A stretch of 64,000 nucleotides of DNA from Locusta migratoria. Lineage: Eukaryota; Arthropoda; Insecta; Orthoptera; Acrididae. How positions within the stretch are numbered: the stretch's first letter is position 1; the number at the start of each line of letters is the position of its first letter. A program made the position numbers and the translations under genes. A model generated the notes under the pieces. That model did not search any database. It had not been told where the DNA came from and saw only the letters and a list, made by a program, of their open reading frames with translations. Where the stretch lies: contig CM048745.1 of assembly GCA_026315105.1 (NCBI GenBank), forward strand, positions 281,123,247-281,187,246. The letters are read 5' to 3'. Shown here piece by piece: positions 53,460 through 64,000 of this stretch.

Positions 53460-53960
53460 ACGTAGACCACATTGATCGATCTCCAGGAAACAGAAAAATT
53501 CCTTTTTATCACTGAGAAAGTAGTTTTGTACGTACTGTCTGTGACTACATCAACAAGTTTGCACTCTAGGTTTGACAAAATTGAAGATAAACAGTTTTCA
53601 TCCATTCGTTTTAACTTGGAAACGTTTCCTACCTTGTTATGCAAGGAAGAGAATGAAACTACAGACGAGATGGTTAATGAGCTTCACAGGCAGTTCACAG
53701 CGCTTCACTTAGATGACAGTTTGGTTGCAAATCAAGGTGCTGCAGAGGATTCCAGTCAGACACCAATACGAACCATTCGTGGAACCGAAGGACTTCTCTA
53801 GAAGTTTGGTTACACTTCAGTAGTGCTCTCTATTCCCATAACAGCCCACAGCAATGCAAAATGTGAACGTGTTGACAACCTTGTGAAGAAAAATAGAACA
53901 GATTTCAAATCATCCATGTCCAATCAATCTCCCGAGTCCTTCTATTCTGATGAGCACTAG
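53460..53960 (+). pseudogene. hAT-type dimerisation-region-like remnant
   Basis: The frame 53472-53801 (109 codons) reads FDKIEDKQFSSIRFNLETF and DEMVNELHRQFTALHL. After its stop, another frame reads VLSIPITAHSNAKCERVDNL and VKKNRTDFKSSM, similar to the S-N-A-x-x-E-R-V-F segment in the C-terminal dimerisation region of hAT transposases and related proteins. At least one stop separates the parts. Confidence 0.45.
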
Positions 53961-56061
53961 TTCTGGTATCCGTTAGGACGAAATATTTTCTCAATACATC
54001 TTGCGGCTAAGGAGATCTCAACTATTACCTCAAAATTGAACTAGTATGTGATGTATATCTTGCTTGTGTGAAGTTAAACTAGTGTTTGTAAAGCCTTCAA
54101 CTATCGCAAATCTGCTTAATTTATCAAGAAAGTCTTGTTCTGTACACTCGAAGTCAATATTCACGTTCATCTACAAACGTTGGCGGATAAGTGGATATGA
54201 TTTAACTCACGAATCCTGTTTAAAGCATGAACTATTGTATTTTGTAACCCAAAAGTATTTTTATTTTCCTGAAAACCGTGGTAAGTTGACATTCGTCAGA
54301 ATTTTTGTTGCGCGTGGCTTTTACTGATAGCCCTTTTCAAAAGCCGGCAGATAAGATTGTGATAAACTCACATATGGGCTAGAGCAAAAGTAACGACAAC
54401 TATTATTTTTTTCCGGAGATGACGTTGTTGACAGAGATGCTTCGGGTAGCCCTCAATAAATCATCGAAAGAGTCACAAATACAAGATGTACCTATGCCAC
54501 TTATGAATTCTAATGTTGGGCCGACCGAAATGCGTAGCAATGAAGCCATTTTTCCACCTCATGATGAATTGTTAATTAAGCGACTTAACAGCGTTTGTGG
54601 AGTACTGCTACAGTTATTTATAGTGGTCGCAATATTCTTGTAAGACATTCACATTTTCAAAAATTTGTTATGTCAGAAAACAAATATTTTTAGTCAATAT
54701 GTACTACAATTTTATTGGTGAATCGTAGTAATTTGCTGCTAATTACCCTCAACACGAACCCGTGCTAAGTTTCCCGGATTTCGAAGAAATCCAATGTTTA
54801 TGAGGAACCTTGAAATATTAAGAAGTGATGCATCAGCTATGATGTTTTTATACTGGTAAATTAAAACACGCCGCCTCAAATTACGCATTTTGGCTTATTA
54901 TTAAAGACAGCTCATGAAAGGAATATCTGTACCAAATTTGGTTGAAATCAGTACAGTGGTTTAGAAGCAGACGGCGTATTTCATTGTTTATTACGTTATA
55001 TCTCCTGAACTATTTGTCGTGAAGTCATTTAATGGTGCCTATGACCATCGCGAAAGTGCACGCAAAATGTTGACGAAGTTTCATCACAATTGGTCGAACA
55101 GTACGGCAGAGCATAAAATACGAACACACATTTATTTTTCTATATTAGATTGGCGTTTTGCAAATTTAAAAATAGTAATATTTAAAACATTTGGAGTTGC
55201 AGAGTATGATAATTAAAAGTGAACTAATCCAACATCAAAACGATCTTCACAGAAATAAACTCAGAAAGCGATCGCTATCCTTCGCAAATTGCTGTAATTT
55301 AAGACTTCTGCTGCTCTTGTAATGGTGGACAATCGATCTGTAACACTTGACAATTTGTGCCGGATCGGGATTCGATCCCGCGTCTCACTGTTATTTTGGA
55401 TCTGCGAGCGTTTTTGAACCACATTTGACGCATCATCTCGTTGTCTGAAACATGAAAAAACAGTTTTTCTGGATTTGTTGTAGATGTAACATGCAATATT
55501 TTTAGATAATGCCCAAACAGTATATTACTGCTACAATGAATGTTTCGGCTTCAGCATGCTGGGTCGTGACGTCACAGGCAAAATAAGACTCACACGGAGC
55601 GTCTTAGAGGACTCTCAAATTATTTGCATTTCATTTTTTCTTTTTTTTTTTCATATTTCACCCAAATTTACAACGTAAAAACCATGTTGTGTGCATAAAA
55701 TGACGTAATTGACGATTTCTAGAAAAAAGTGAAATAAGCTGTTGCAAAGCACTGCCAGGTTCGCTATTTATATGATGAAGGGCGCGAAGAGGGCGACTTC
55801 TCGTCCATACCGCAAAGATGGTTAACGCCGGCCTTGGTTAAGGCGACCGGTCTTCACTTAAAACATGCATTGGTCTGATAAAAATGACAGAATAACACGG
55901 CTTAAAAAAGTGAAAATAAGAGTCGTGAAAAAAGAAGTATGCTTGTCAAAGTTGCATAATACAGCACGTACCTTTGAGAATGTGCGCTGCCCCATGCGGT
56001 GCCCATGTATTCGATCATCTTATGTGGTGCACGTGTACTTCCAGCATGTCACAGCCCCCGT
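53961..56061. other. AT-rich unassigned stretch
   Basis: Short frames only (for example 54064-54327, 54419-54643). 55330-55395 contains GGGATTCGATCCCGCG, a tRNA-like B box on the minus strand, possibly a SINE-F relic. 54830-55060 resembles Helitron non-coding modules. Confidence 0.35.
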
Positions 56062-56490
56062 AGTCCACTGGGCAGCGTGACAGACTGCCACGCAGGGGAC
56101 CCGGGTTCGATTTCCGGTCGGGTTGGAGAGTTTCTGCACTCGGGTACTGGGTGTTGTCATCGTCATCATCGCCGGCCGCGGTGGCCGAGGGGACTAAGGC
56201 GCTTCAGCCACGGTCTGCACGGTCACTACGGTCGGGGGTTCGAATCCCCCCTCGGGCATGGATATTTGTGCCGTCCTTAGTCTTAGGTAGTTCATAAGTA
56301 GTTTGTAAGCTTAGGGACTGATAACCCCGTAGTTAAGTCCCATAAGTTCTACAAACATTTGAACATTTTGAACATCGTCATCATCGTCGCGCAAGTCGCC
56401 CCTGTGGCGTCACCAAAAAGACTTGCACCAGGCAGGCCCATCACGATCCCAGCTGTGGTCAACGGCCAAAAATGCCACACGAAATCATCG
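56062..56490 (+). mobile_element. SINE-G split by SINE-A
   Basis: The tRNA-like head has GCAGCGTGACAGACTGCCAC and B box GGGTTCGATTTCCGG. After the SINE-A the body continues GCGCAAGTCGCCCCTGTGGC and AGACTTGCACCAGGCAGG. The 3' end of another copy lies at 21505. Confidence 0.75.
56172..56372 (+). mobile_element. SINE-A nested in SINE-G
   Basis: Flanked by the perfect 14-bp CATCGTCATCATCG (56158-56171 and 56373-56386). Nearly identical to the copy at 16385. Confidence 0.93.
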
Positions 56491-57731
56491 TGTCACTAAA
56501 TGATTGCAATGCTATTCAGTAGACCCAGATAGGCACTGCGATCACGGTTCGTGTGAGGTCACTGATCGTTGTATCCCCGGAGAGGCACGTCATTCCGAAA
56601 TTTTTTTTATCACCATTTGTAGCATTCCTCTTGTTAAACCACACATAAACCAATTACGAAGCGTGATATGCCCGGCTGTTAATGTTCATTTCTTTCAATT
56701 AATGCTTCCATTGGCAGGAATACCACAACAGGCGCTTTCTCGGAATCGAAATTAGCTAAGTGTTCCCTCTTTTAGTGAACGGATTTTGATTTAAATAGTA
56801 TTAGACTCCATTACTTATATCCGTAATTTACTATGTAAATTATATCCAGAGAAAACAGTCGCGTTGCCTAGCAAAACTCTAACATCCATCAAACAGTACA
56901 TAAAACGGCGAGATCTGCATAATTAAGTTTCTGATTACATTTCGCGCTCTGGAATAATATTATGTAGTTCATAAACTTGAAAGTACTGCACTTAATATTA
57001 CTGCATGTCAAATTCCTGTGGAAACAGTTCGATCGAGTGTTTACACGCGTCAGTTCGTTCAGTCAAAGATAATATTATGTAAATAAATTAATGTACACAC
57101 ACGTAACTTTTTCTAGATTCTTCGAATATATTCAGTCACTTTTGAACGTAATTATATGAATGAAATGTTCCTAATATCCAAGATAAGTTCGATCAAGTCC
57201 CAAAATGTAGTTTCTATAATTATCAAGTCAAATCCACGCCTAAACCAGCACACAATCATTCAACTGATATTAAGTATCGACCGTAATGACTGATTTCGAT
57301 ACTGTTAGTACCAATCACAAAACTATTACGCGCTACTAAATCTTTCGTACAAAGTCCATTAATAAAGTATAGTAAGGCGTATCACACACATTTCATCGAT
57401 TTATTCGGTTAAAACATGAGACTGACTTTAACAATGCGGAAATTTTGCTTTTATATGACCCCACGGAACAAATAACTACGATCTTATTCGCCCTCCATGC
57501 TGGTACTCCCGTAATCACTTTGACCTACTGTTAAATTAATATTCACAATAGTTTGAGTTCTAACTTTCCCAATACGAAAGCTGATTACTGGTCCCTAAAT
57601 AATTAAAAATATTAACTGAAATACAAACGAGGTGTTACACATTTATACAAGTGAAGTTTCGGTGAGGAGGGGAATGTTTCGTGAATAGACCTCAAAGGCG
57701 AATGCAGATTAGATGTTGAGGACAGTCGGGA
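56491..57731. other. AT-rich unassigned stretch
   Basis: No gene, RNA or repeat boundary recognised. Confidence 0.4.
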
Positions 57732-57734
57732 TAA

Positions 57735-58933
57735 GGCCGGTATTACACTATCAAATTATTGGACAAAGAATTGGACGAAAAAATTGGATGAAATATTGGT
57801 CATATTTTTTGACAAAGAAATTGGATGAAACGCAAAAGGGGGTATTACACTATCATCCAATATTTTGTCAAATTTGCTACAAAATGGTGTAATGCTCAGC
57901 TATTGTTTATACTACAGTTGCGTTGTGTCTGCATTTAGAAGAGAAGGAGGGAAAAAAGAAAAGGAAACGCACTTGGATGAAACCGTGGGTGTCAGAGCGA
58001 GATAAATAAAATTTGTTACGGGACCGCGAGGATTTTCATATTTTATGCCGTCGGCAGAACAGCCAGGCCGTTCACTGCTAATTATTTTGTCGCTCTTCAG
58101 CCTTCACAGTTTGCAATAGAGTAACAAAAAGACTGACTCAAACAGTGTATACGAATAAGATTGTTAAGATGATAAAGCAAGTTTAATTAAATAACGTTTT
58201 AAATGGAAAATGTGAGCACTGACAAAGAGGATAATCTAAATTGTTTATGACGTTATTAAAAATTTAAGGGGGAAACATTGCTGATAAAGTAAATAGGCTC
58301 TATTTATTTCCTTACAAAAATTGGCTGACGTATTTATATGTACATATTCGCTTGCAAACAGATGTCGATGTTTTTAAAGTTGTTTCATTTCCCAGAACTT
58401 AGCACACCACATTACCAAAATCATACATTCGAAAATCTGCTTCGGCCGTATTAACATTTAGGGGTATTGCTTCTTCAATTCCGATAGTATATAATGACTT
58501 TTTTACATCACGGATTGTAACTCAACCTCACTTTTGCCGCAGGGTATTGGACTACGCGAATTGACGTGACGGACAGTGTGAATTGGCCTTGTCACCTGTT
58601 ATACAATGCCCCATCTGATTTTTTTAAATTTTGTTGTTGCTACAGAAACATTCCACTACTAGCCATGTTTACGAATACGAACGTTATGTCCAAGTAATGT
58701 CAGATATTTAACCTCCAAATAAAACAGCTGTAGTGGCAAGGAAGCTGTGTACTACTAGCGCTCCAAGCGGTTACATTTCTCACTGCAGGAAACAGAAGAC
58801 GAGCGATTTTCTTTGATCAAATCTAGGCCGAGGCCCTAGATTGGATGAAAAATTGAACGATGTTCCCGCACACTACGTCCAATATTTCTTTGTCCAATTT
58901 TATGTCCAATAATTTGACAGTGTAATACCGGCC
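57735..58933. mobile_element. PIF/Harbinger-like transposon, non-autonomous
   Basis: Terminal inverted repeats of at least 35 bp: left GGCCGGTATTACACTATCAA, right (reversed) GGCCGGTATTACACTGTCAA. The 3-bp duplication TAA (57732-57734 and 58934-58936) is the one expected for PIF/Harbinger. GTATTACACTATCA recurs at 57842, a subterminal repeat. The interior holds a decayed reading KRKRTWMKPWVSERDK, then RDREDFHILCRR (57960-58065), similar to the N-terminal region of Harbinger transposases. Total 1,199 bp. Confidence 0.8.
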
Positions 58934-58936
58934 TAA

Positions 58937-61025
58937 GGAGTGGACACCATTTTTTGCGCGGAGTGGGCTAAGTGCTGAGTGGGCTGTCGCCTTTGGCATC
59001 TGCCGTTTTGCACCTGCGTGAGAGGGGGCAATGCCAAGGCTAGCGTGGCTCTCCGTGGCCCGCTGCCCTTCACCTTTCGCCACGGCGGCCGTCATATCGA
59101 CTCTTAGCTGACACCTGTGTCCTTCACAAATCGCCAACCGACAATCTCCATCTCATACGTACAACTGTGACGAACATATTTCAAGTTTGTCGGGAAAGTT
59201 AATTTTACTTCCGGGATCTGTTCTCAGCAAGAGATGCACTCTAAAATGGTTCACCGCATGGAACGAGCTCCTAATTAGCTAGCGCACGATTTAGACTGGA
59301 CAACTGTGGTAATTAACCCAAATTAATGAAAAGTGAGGTCATCCACCAAGTGAGTATTAGAAGGTATCCTTTAAATTCCGTCTACACGATAAACCTACAA
59401 GGGTACACGAGCTGCTCGTTAGTTAATTTTATGTATGACGTTACATATAGCAGATTTTAATCTCAGCTTATTAATGAATACCGCTGATATCAACAGTCTT
59501 GGTTTATTATGTACTTTCATGATCTGTGTCAAAAACGTGTATCCTGGTATGATGGTCTACGTCTCAATCCGGTAGATAATAAAGTTTTTGATAAGACAGC
59601 TTATGGTTGAAATGCGCTTTACAAAACTTAGATTGTGTCCAGTACTGTTAAGGAGTAATTTTATAAATGTCTTTTGTAAATAAGAGGCCAGGATGAGGAT
59701 TGAGGGAGTGGTATCCTATATACAGCAATATCTTCAGGACGTCTAACACTTCGCGAACAAATTTGGGACACATGACCGTGTAGGAGTAAGAGTGCAGCAC
59801 TGCGTAATAGCTGCCTCTTTTGCTGGCAAAAGCTCCACGTCTCTTGTCATTGTAGTTTTGCGTGACCCTTGACCTCACTTTATGAAAGTTTCAGGTCCAG
59901 GAAGTGGATAAGTATGCCGGTTGTTTGGCCAAAGCATCAGCTTGCTCATGTGATATTCCTAGCCTGTGGCCACTTCATATTTCTGGCCGCTGGCCGTTTC
60001 TTTGCTAACATCGTGTCTTAAACGCGGAAGAACGACAGCAGTGCAGCATATGTTGAAATGTGGGGTGGGGAGCAGTAGCATATGGCGCAGTAGGTGCTGG
60101 TTCCCGTGGGAAAGCCCGCCTATGTTACTGGTGCTCTCCTCGCATTGGATGCTGCATTTCACGTCATGTGATTTCTTTTGAAATTAGTTTTGTTTATTAT
60201 ATACTAAATATATATTATTCAGAGCTGAGAATTTGTAATAAATATCTCTCAAGGACAGGCTAGGTTTTGACAGTTTAAAAAGTTTAAGGTGCCTTCTCTT
60301 ATTGTAACAAGAGAAGAGCGATTTTGCAGAAGGCGCGCGACGGCCCTGTTTTGGAGCGAAATAGAGCGTCAGGTGCCCTCTCGCAACGCGCCGCAGTTTG
60401 TCTCGAGCTGACCACTATACGCTCCGGACCACGCCGGTCATGAGTAAAGATTTTTGTAACAAGTAATAACAGTCGAGGTCTCAAAATGAGCTATGGGCAG
60501 CATAGGCCGTATCATATTAACAATAGTTGCTCAATTTTTTTTATTATTTATTTAATAAATGGCATCACTGACAATTAAAAATCTCCCGAGTCGCTTATTA
60601 TGCTTCCATCATACAGAATTTATTTTAGCCTCACTTGTATGCTGTAGAAGAACCTACGACCTGTGTGCTGTCTTCTGCGCTGGGGACACAACTATAGAAG
60701 ACAACAGGTTAGTCAGAACTCTATGCTTTCCATAACGTTTTGGACAGCAACTACGGCACCTCGTGCGTACTGTAGGGCGGTACAAACGCACACTGCTACG
60801 CAACAGCATCCGCAAGGATGTGGAGGTTTTAGGGGACTTGTGGGAGGAAGCAGTACTAACTTCTCCGTCCGCAAATAAAACCCTAGGAAGCTTGTACTCA
60901 GTGTAGAGGATACGTGTGGGAAGGTACCAACAGTAAATGAAATCCGCCCCCTACTTGTCCTAGGAAAATATTCCGAAACGACGATCCAGATGTAACTGTT
61001 GATAGTCTAGTTCCATCTCCGATTC
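58937..61025. other. unassigned stretch
   Basis: Several short frames on both strands (59648-59878, 59966-60181, 60663-60878), none with a domain I can name. Confidence 0.35.
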
Positions 61026-61133
61026 GCCGCGCGGAATGGGCGCTTGTTCTAAGGCGTCATGCTACGGTCTGAGCGGCCGTTCCCGCCGGAGGTTCGAGTT
61101 CTCCCGCGGCCCCATGTGTGCCCATGCGCGCGT

Positions 61134-61186
<53 letters not shown>

Positions 61187-61265
61187 GTCCTTAGTGTTAG
61201 TTTAAATAGTTTGTAAGTCTAGGGACATGATCATAGCAATTTGATCCATTAGGTTTACAAACAAT
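61026..61265 (+). mobile_element. SINE-C with expanded (TG)n
   Basis: Head GCGCGGAATGGGCGCTTGTT, B box GGAGGTTCGAGTTC, then (TG)n at 61132-61185 and the tail TTAAATAGTTTGTAAGTCTA. Dinucleotide expansion at the same site as in the copy at 2760. Confidence 0.8.
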
Positions 61266-61778
61266 AAGGCCATCCCGGATGATGGAGGTTTTTAAGGACG
61301 GTTTGAGAATCACGACAATTAATACCTAGAGGGCAGCGAGTGGTAGAGACAATATGACAGGCTTATTACGCTACTGGAGCTACTGGAGCAAGTAATATCT
61401 CGAAAAGCGAATGGTGCGTCAAATATCGTGATGATCCGGATGGAGAGAAAGTGACAGACACCAGAGTTCACCTGACCTACCCCTATCCGATTATCACACC
61501 TTCTGTCCCTCGTTTGGCAGAGTCCTGTTTGACGACGATGTGTGACAAGCAGTGACGGTCTTGGTCACTGTCTCACAACAGTCACGTCCTTAGACGCAAT
61601 TCCTATCACTTACCGATCAAAGAAGTATAAAAGACACGCTCTTTCTTTACTCTGTCTGCAAGAAAAATTGTCTGCTTTATTAAAGGGAAATTAAAATTAA
61701 AATTAGAGAAAAATTAGAACGAGTACATGTAAAAAAAATTTGCGTACAGTATTCCATTCACATTTATGCACCACTGTG
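61266..61778. other. unassigned stretch
   Basis: No gene recognised. Confidence 0.35.
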
Positions 61779-61779
61779 T

Positions 61780-61854
<75 letters not shown>
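61779..61854. repeat. (TG)n then (AG)n
   Basis: Eight TG units followed by about thirty AG units. Confidence 0.95.
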
Positions 61855-61857
<3 letters not shown>

Positions 61858-62434
61858 AGACAGACACGTCTAGACGGTTGCTTATTAGTAGTTCATCTAA
61901 CGGAATGAGAACACAACCAGCTTCGTTAGGCATGCGTGGACCCTAATGTGCATTGTTGACTAAACCTACTAATTATCTTACTTCTAATGAGCTCTACACG
62001 AAAGGATAGCTATGAGCACAGGGAGATTTCATCTGCTCTTTTCAAACGCGGGAGAATAATCCCATGCACTCCAGTAGCAGTGCTGAGACTGGATTTGTGG
62101 TTTCCTGTCAGAAAAATTCCTAAGTGAAACAGGTTACGTCTAGCGTCCCCAAGCAGGTGTTCTAGTTCCACTGCAGTGCTTAATCCATATAAACGATTTA
62201 CCCTTTTAATGCATAGTTTAGCTGATCAGCTACGTACCTAATTTTTCCATTATCTCTCAAACCGATCAACACTTTAACACAAATTCATTTGTAGCTGTTT
62301 TGTATACACAGTGTTACATATAGAAGAAGCATGTCCCAGAAATTTTAAGGCACAGAGTGCTACTTAATCACTTCAGCAGTTAGCTGCATTGAGTTACTCG
62401 TAACATGGGCGTTTGTTTACTTTACTATACCTAC

Positions 62435-62435
<1 letters not shown>
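61855..62435. other. unassigned stretch
   Basis: No gene recognised. Confidence 0.35.
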
Positions 62436-62477
<42 letters not shown>

Positions 62478-62560
62478 CGCCCAGGTCCATGCCCGAGGCA
62501 GGACTCGAACCTCCGATGGGGAGCGACCGCGCGCTTCGCAGCAAGACGCCTTAGAGCGAC
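62436..62560 (-). mobile_element. SINE-C head with (CA)n
   Basis: The minus strand shows the SINE-C head (reversed B box GGACTCGAACCTCC) joined to a (TG)n array of about 20 units, the same site of expansion as in the other copies. Confidence 0.7.
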
Positions 62561-62851
62561 AAGAAATGTCTTCTCAATTGCGAATATTGTATTTTCTTTT
62601 TGTTACTTTCCTCTGTCGTTTACTTGATGGAAAAACTGTTTTCATACCACTAGTTTCGGAACATTTATTTATCATTTCTCATTACTTTGTTGTAATTCTT
62701 GCTTACATGTTATCCCGAAAATCAATTGTCTGGAGTGTCTGTACTTAGCTCTAGGACGACACCATAGAATAGCAAAACCAGAAACTGTAACACTAAGTAA
62801 TAAATTAACCATCCAAAACTAGTGCTACAAAACTAGTAAACATTAAGAGAA

Positions 62852-63030
62852 TATAGTTTTCAAAATGACAAGCCAAGATCGCATACTAACAATTTATTAA
62901 ATGACGACTGGTTTCGGTGCACTGTGTCACCATAATCTGGTCACAAATGTTTCTGACACAGTGCGCGAAACCCGTCGTCATTTAATAAATTGTTAGTGTG
63001 CGATCTTGGCTTGTCATTTTGAAAACTATA
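62852..63030. mobile_element. foldback with 78-bp arms
   Basis: Arms 62852-62929 and 62953-63030 pair with few mismatches. The loop of about 23 bp contains CCATAATCTGGTCAC. ACTGGTTTCGGTGCACTGTG near the inner end parallels the ACCGGTTTC motif of the other short foldbacks. Confidence 0.85.
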
Positions 63031-63104
63031 AAACGATTAGATCGCCTCCAGACCCGACTATGTCAGGTAATCTTATTAAGGGAATAATAATATTGTCATA
63101 AGTT

Positions 63105-63400
63105 AAAGCAGTCAACAATCCGATGATTGGTTTGAACACCACAGTACTTTACTGGGCATGGTCCTGTTTGGAGGTGGTATGCCGTTGCCTTCCTCCAACC
63201 TACGAACTGTTATAGAGGGACCTACAGTTTAACGTGGGTCCCGAATCACGGTGCTACTCGGTATTTTTCACATGAGCAATACTGCCAGAGGTGAAAGAAG
63301 TGGAAAGTGACAAATAAAAATCCTAGGACCTGGCCGGGATCGAACCCGCGACCTTCGATGTCATAGTCTGGCACTCTAGCACTGTGTAACCGAGGCGCAC
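63105..63400 (-). mobile_element. SINE-E, minus strand
   Basis: Third copy of the family; reversed B box GGGATCGAACCCGCGAC at about 63338, body to GGTTTGAACACCACAGTAC. Confidence 0.8.
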
Positions 63401-64000
63401 AAATAGTATCATATAGAAAAATATTTGTAACTGTCGTACGGTGCAACTATTACATAAAAAAAACACGAGTTGCAGGCCCCTGTGGATGTTTCCCAATAAT
63501 AGAAGCAACAGGCGTGTGGTAAAAATAAATGCCCTTTATTTAGCCGTAAAGACGGCGTACATCTCCGTGAAATTACATTGCACGGCTTCGCGAGAACTAG
63601 GTCGTCTTTCTTCTAAGGCTTCGCATTTAAGTTTCCTGAGGACCTGTTACTCTGCTGCAAAGGTTCGTATACGTTTCCTCTGACGGGACACTTCGAGACT
63701 ACAGGAACTCTGACGGTTTACTCTGAAGATTATTAAAACTTATAAAAACATACAATTTGTTTTGTTCAGTGATTACTTCAGTTTTAAATTGAAATAACAC
63801 AATAATAAAAATATTTTTACATAAATAAAAATAATTATTGGAACGGCAGTGCTGTCATCGCGTACAAACTTCTGAAATAAGTGACAACCAATCACCTGAC
63901 CACGTTCGCAGTCCGTGGAGCGCCCCAACTTGCTCTGTCACGATGTTTAACGACTAGTGAGGTCGCTGATATGGAGTATCTGGCAGTACGTGGCAGCACA
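63401..64000. other. unassigned stretch
   Basis: No gene or repeat recognised. Confidence 0.35.

Overview
The window looks like gene-poor DNA from a large arthropod genome, most probably a grasshopper or locust (Schistocerca-like). This is inference from the repeat types: many tRNA-derived SINEs, LINE 3' ends ending in a short conserved tail plus (AAC)n, Penelope-like elements and very long dinucleotide arrays. I see no complete host protein gene, no rRNA and no convincing functional tRNA. The only host-like coding candidate is an open stretch with a splice-acceptor-like upstream sequence at about 203-547. Family names used here (SINE-A to SINE-G, LINE-1 to LINE-5) are working labels of mine.

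Layout. 0-8 kb: a possible Helitron end, a LINE-1 copy broken by one nonsense codon, a SINE-E nested in a SINE-C, a palindromic SINE-F and a second LINE family. 8-17 kb: SINEs, three foldback repeats, a mariner-like pseudogene and a small Helitron-like element. 17-27 kb: mariner, LINE, hAT and Tc1 remnants and a Helitron with a PIF1-helicase remnant. 27-32 kb: two LINE-1 copies and a LINE-3 copy carrying both a mariner and a palindromic SINE-B. 33-35 kb: a 2.1 kb DNA transposon containing fifty identical 20-bp repeats. 35-48 kb: LINE-1 copies, a Penelope-like element with an open reverse transcriptase plus GIY-YIG frame, a tandem SINE pair, Tc1 fragments and a second Penelope fragment with a CCAAT-rich terminal region. 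48-54 kb: a Tc1 foldback, a third Penelope remnant, a LINE 3' end and a hAT-like fragment. 54-64 kb: a SINE-in-SINE nest, a PIF/Harbinger element with TAA duplication and mostly unassigned AT-rich DNA.

No genes act together here. The window is a layered record of transposition, and target-site duplications let several insertions be ordered: SINE into SINE, SINE into LINE, mariner into LINE, foldback into SINE and transposon into SINE. The most unusual structures are the 50 x 20-bp array inside a transposon (32965-35091), the Penelope-like element with a TATA/initiator-like promoter and a hammerhead-like stem, and repeated foldbacks built from SINEs or from a transposase gene.
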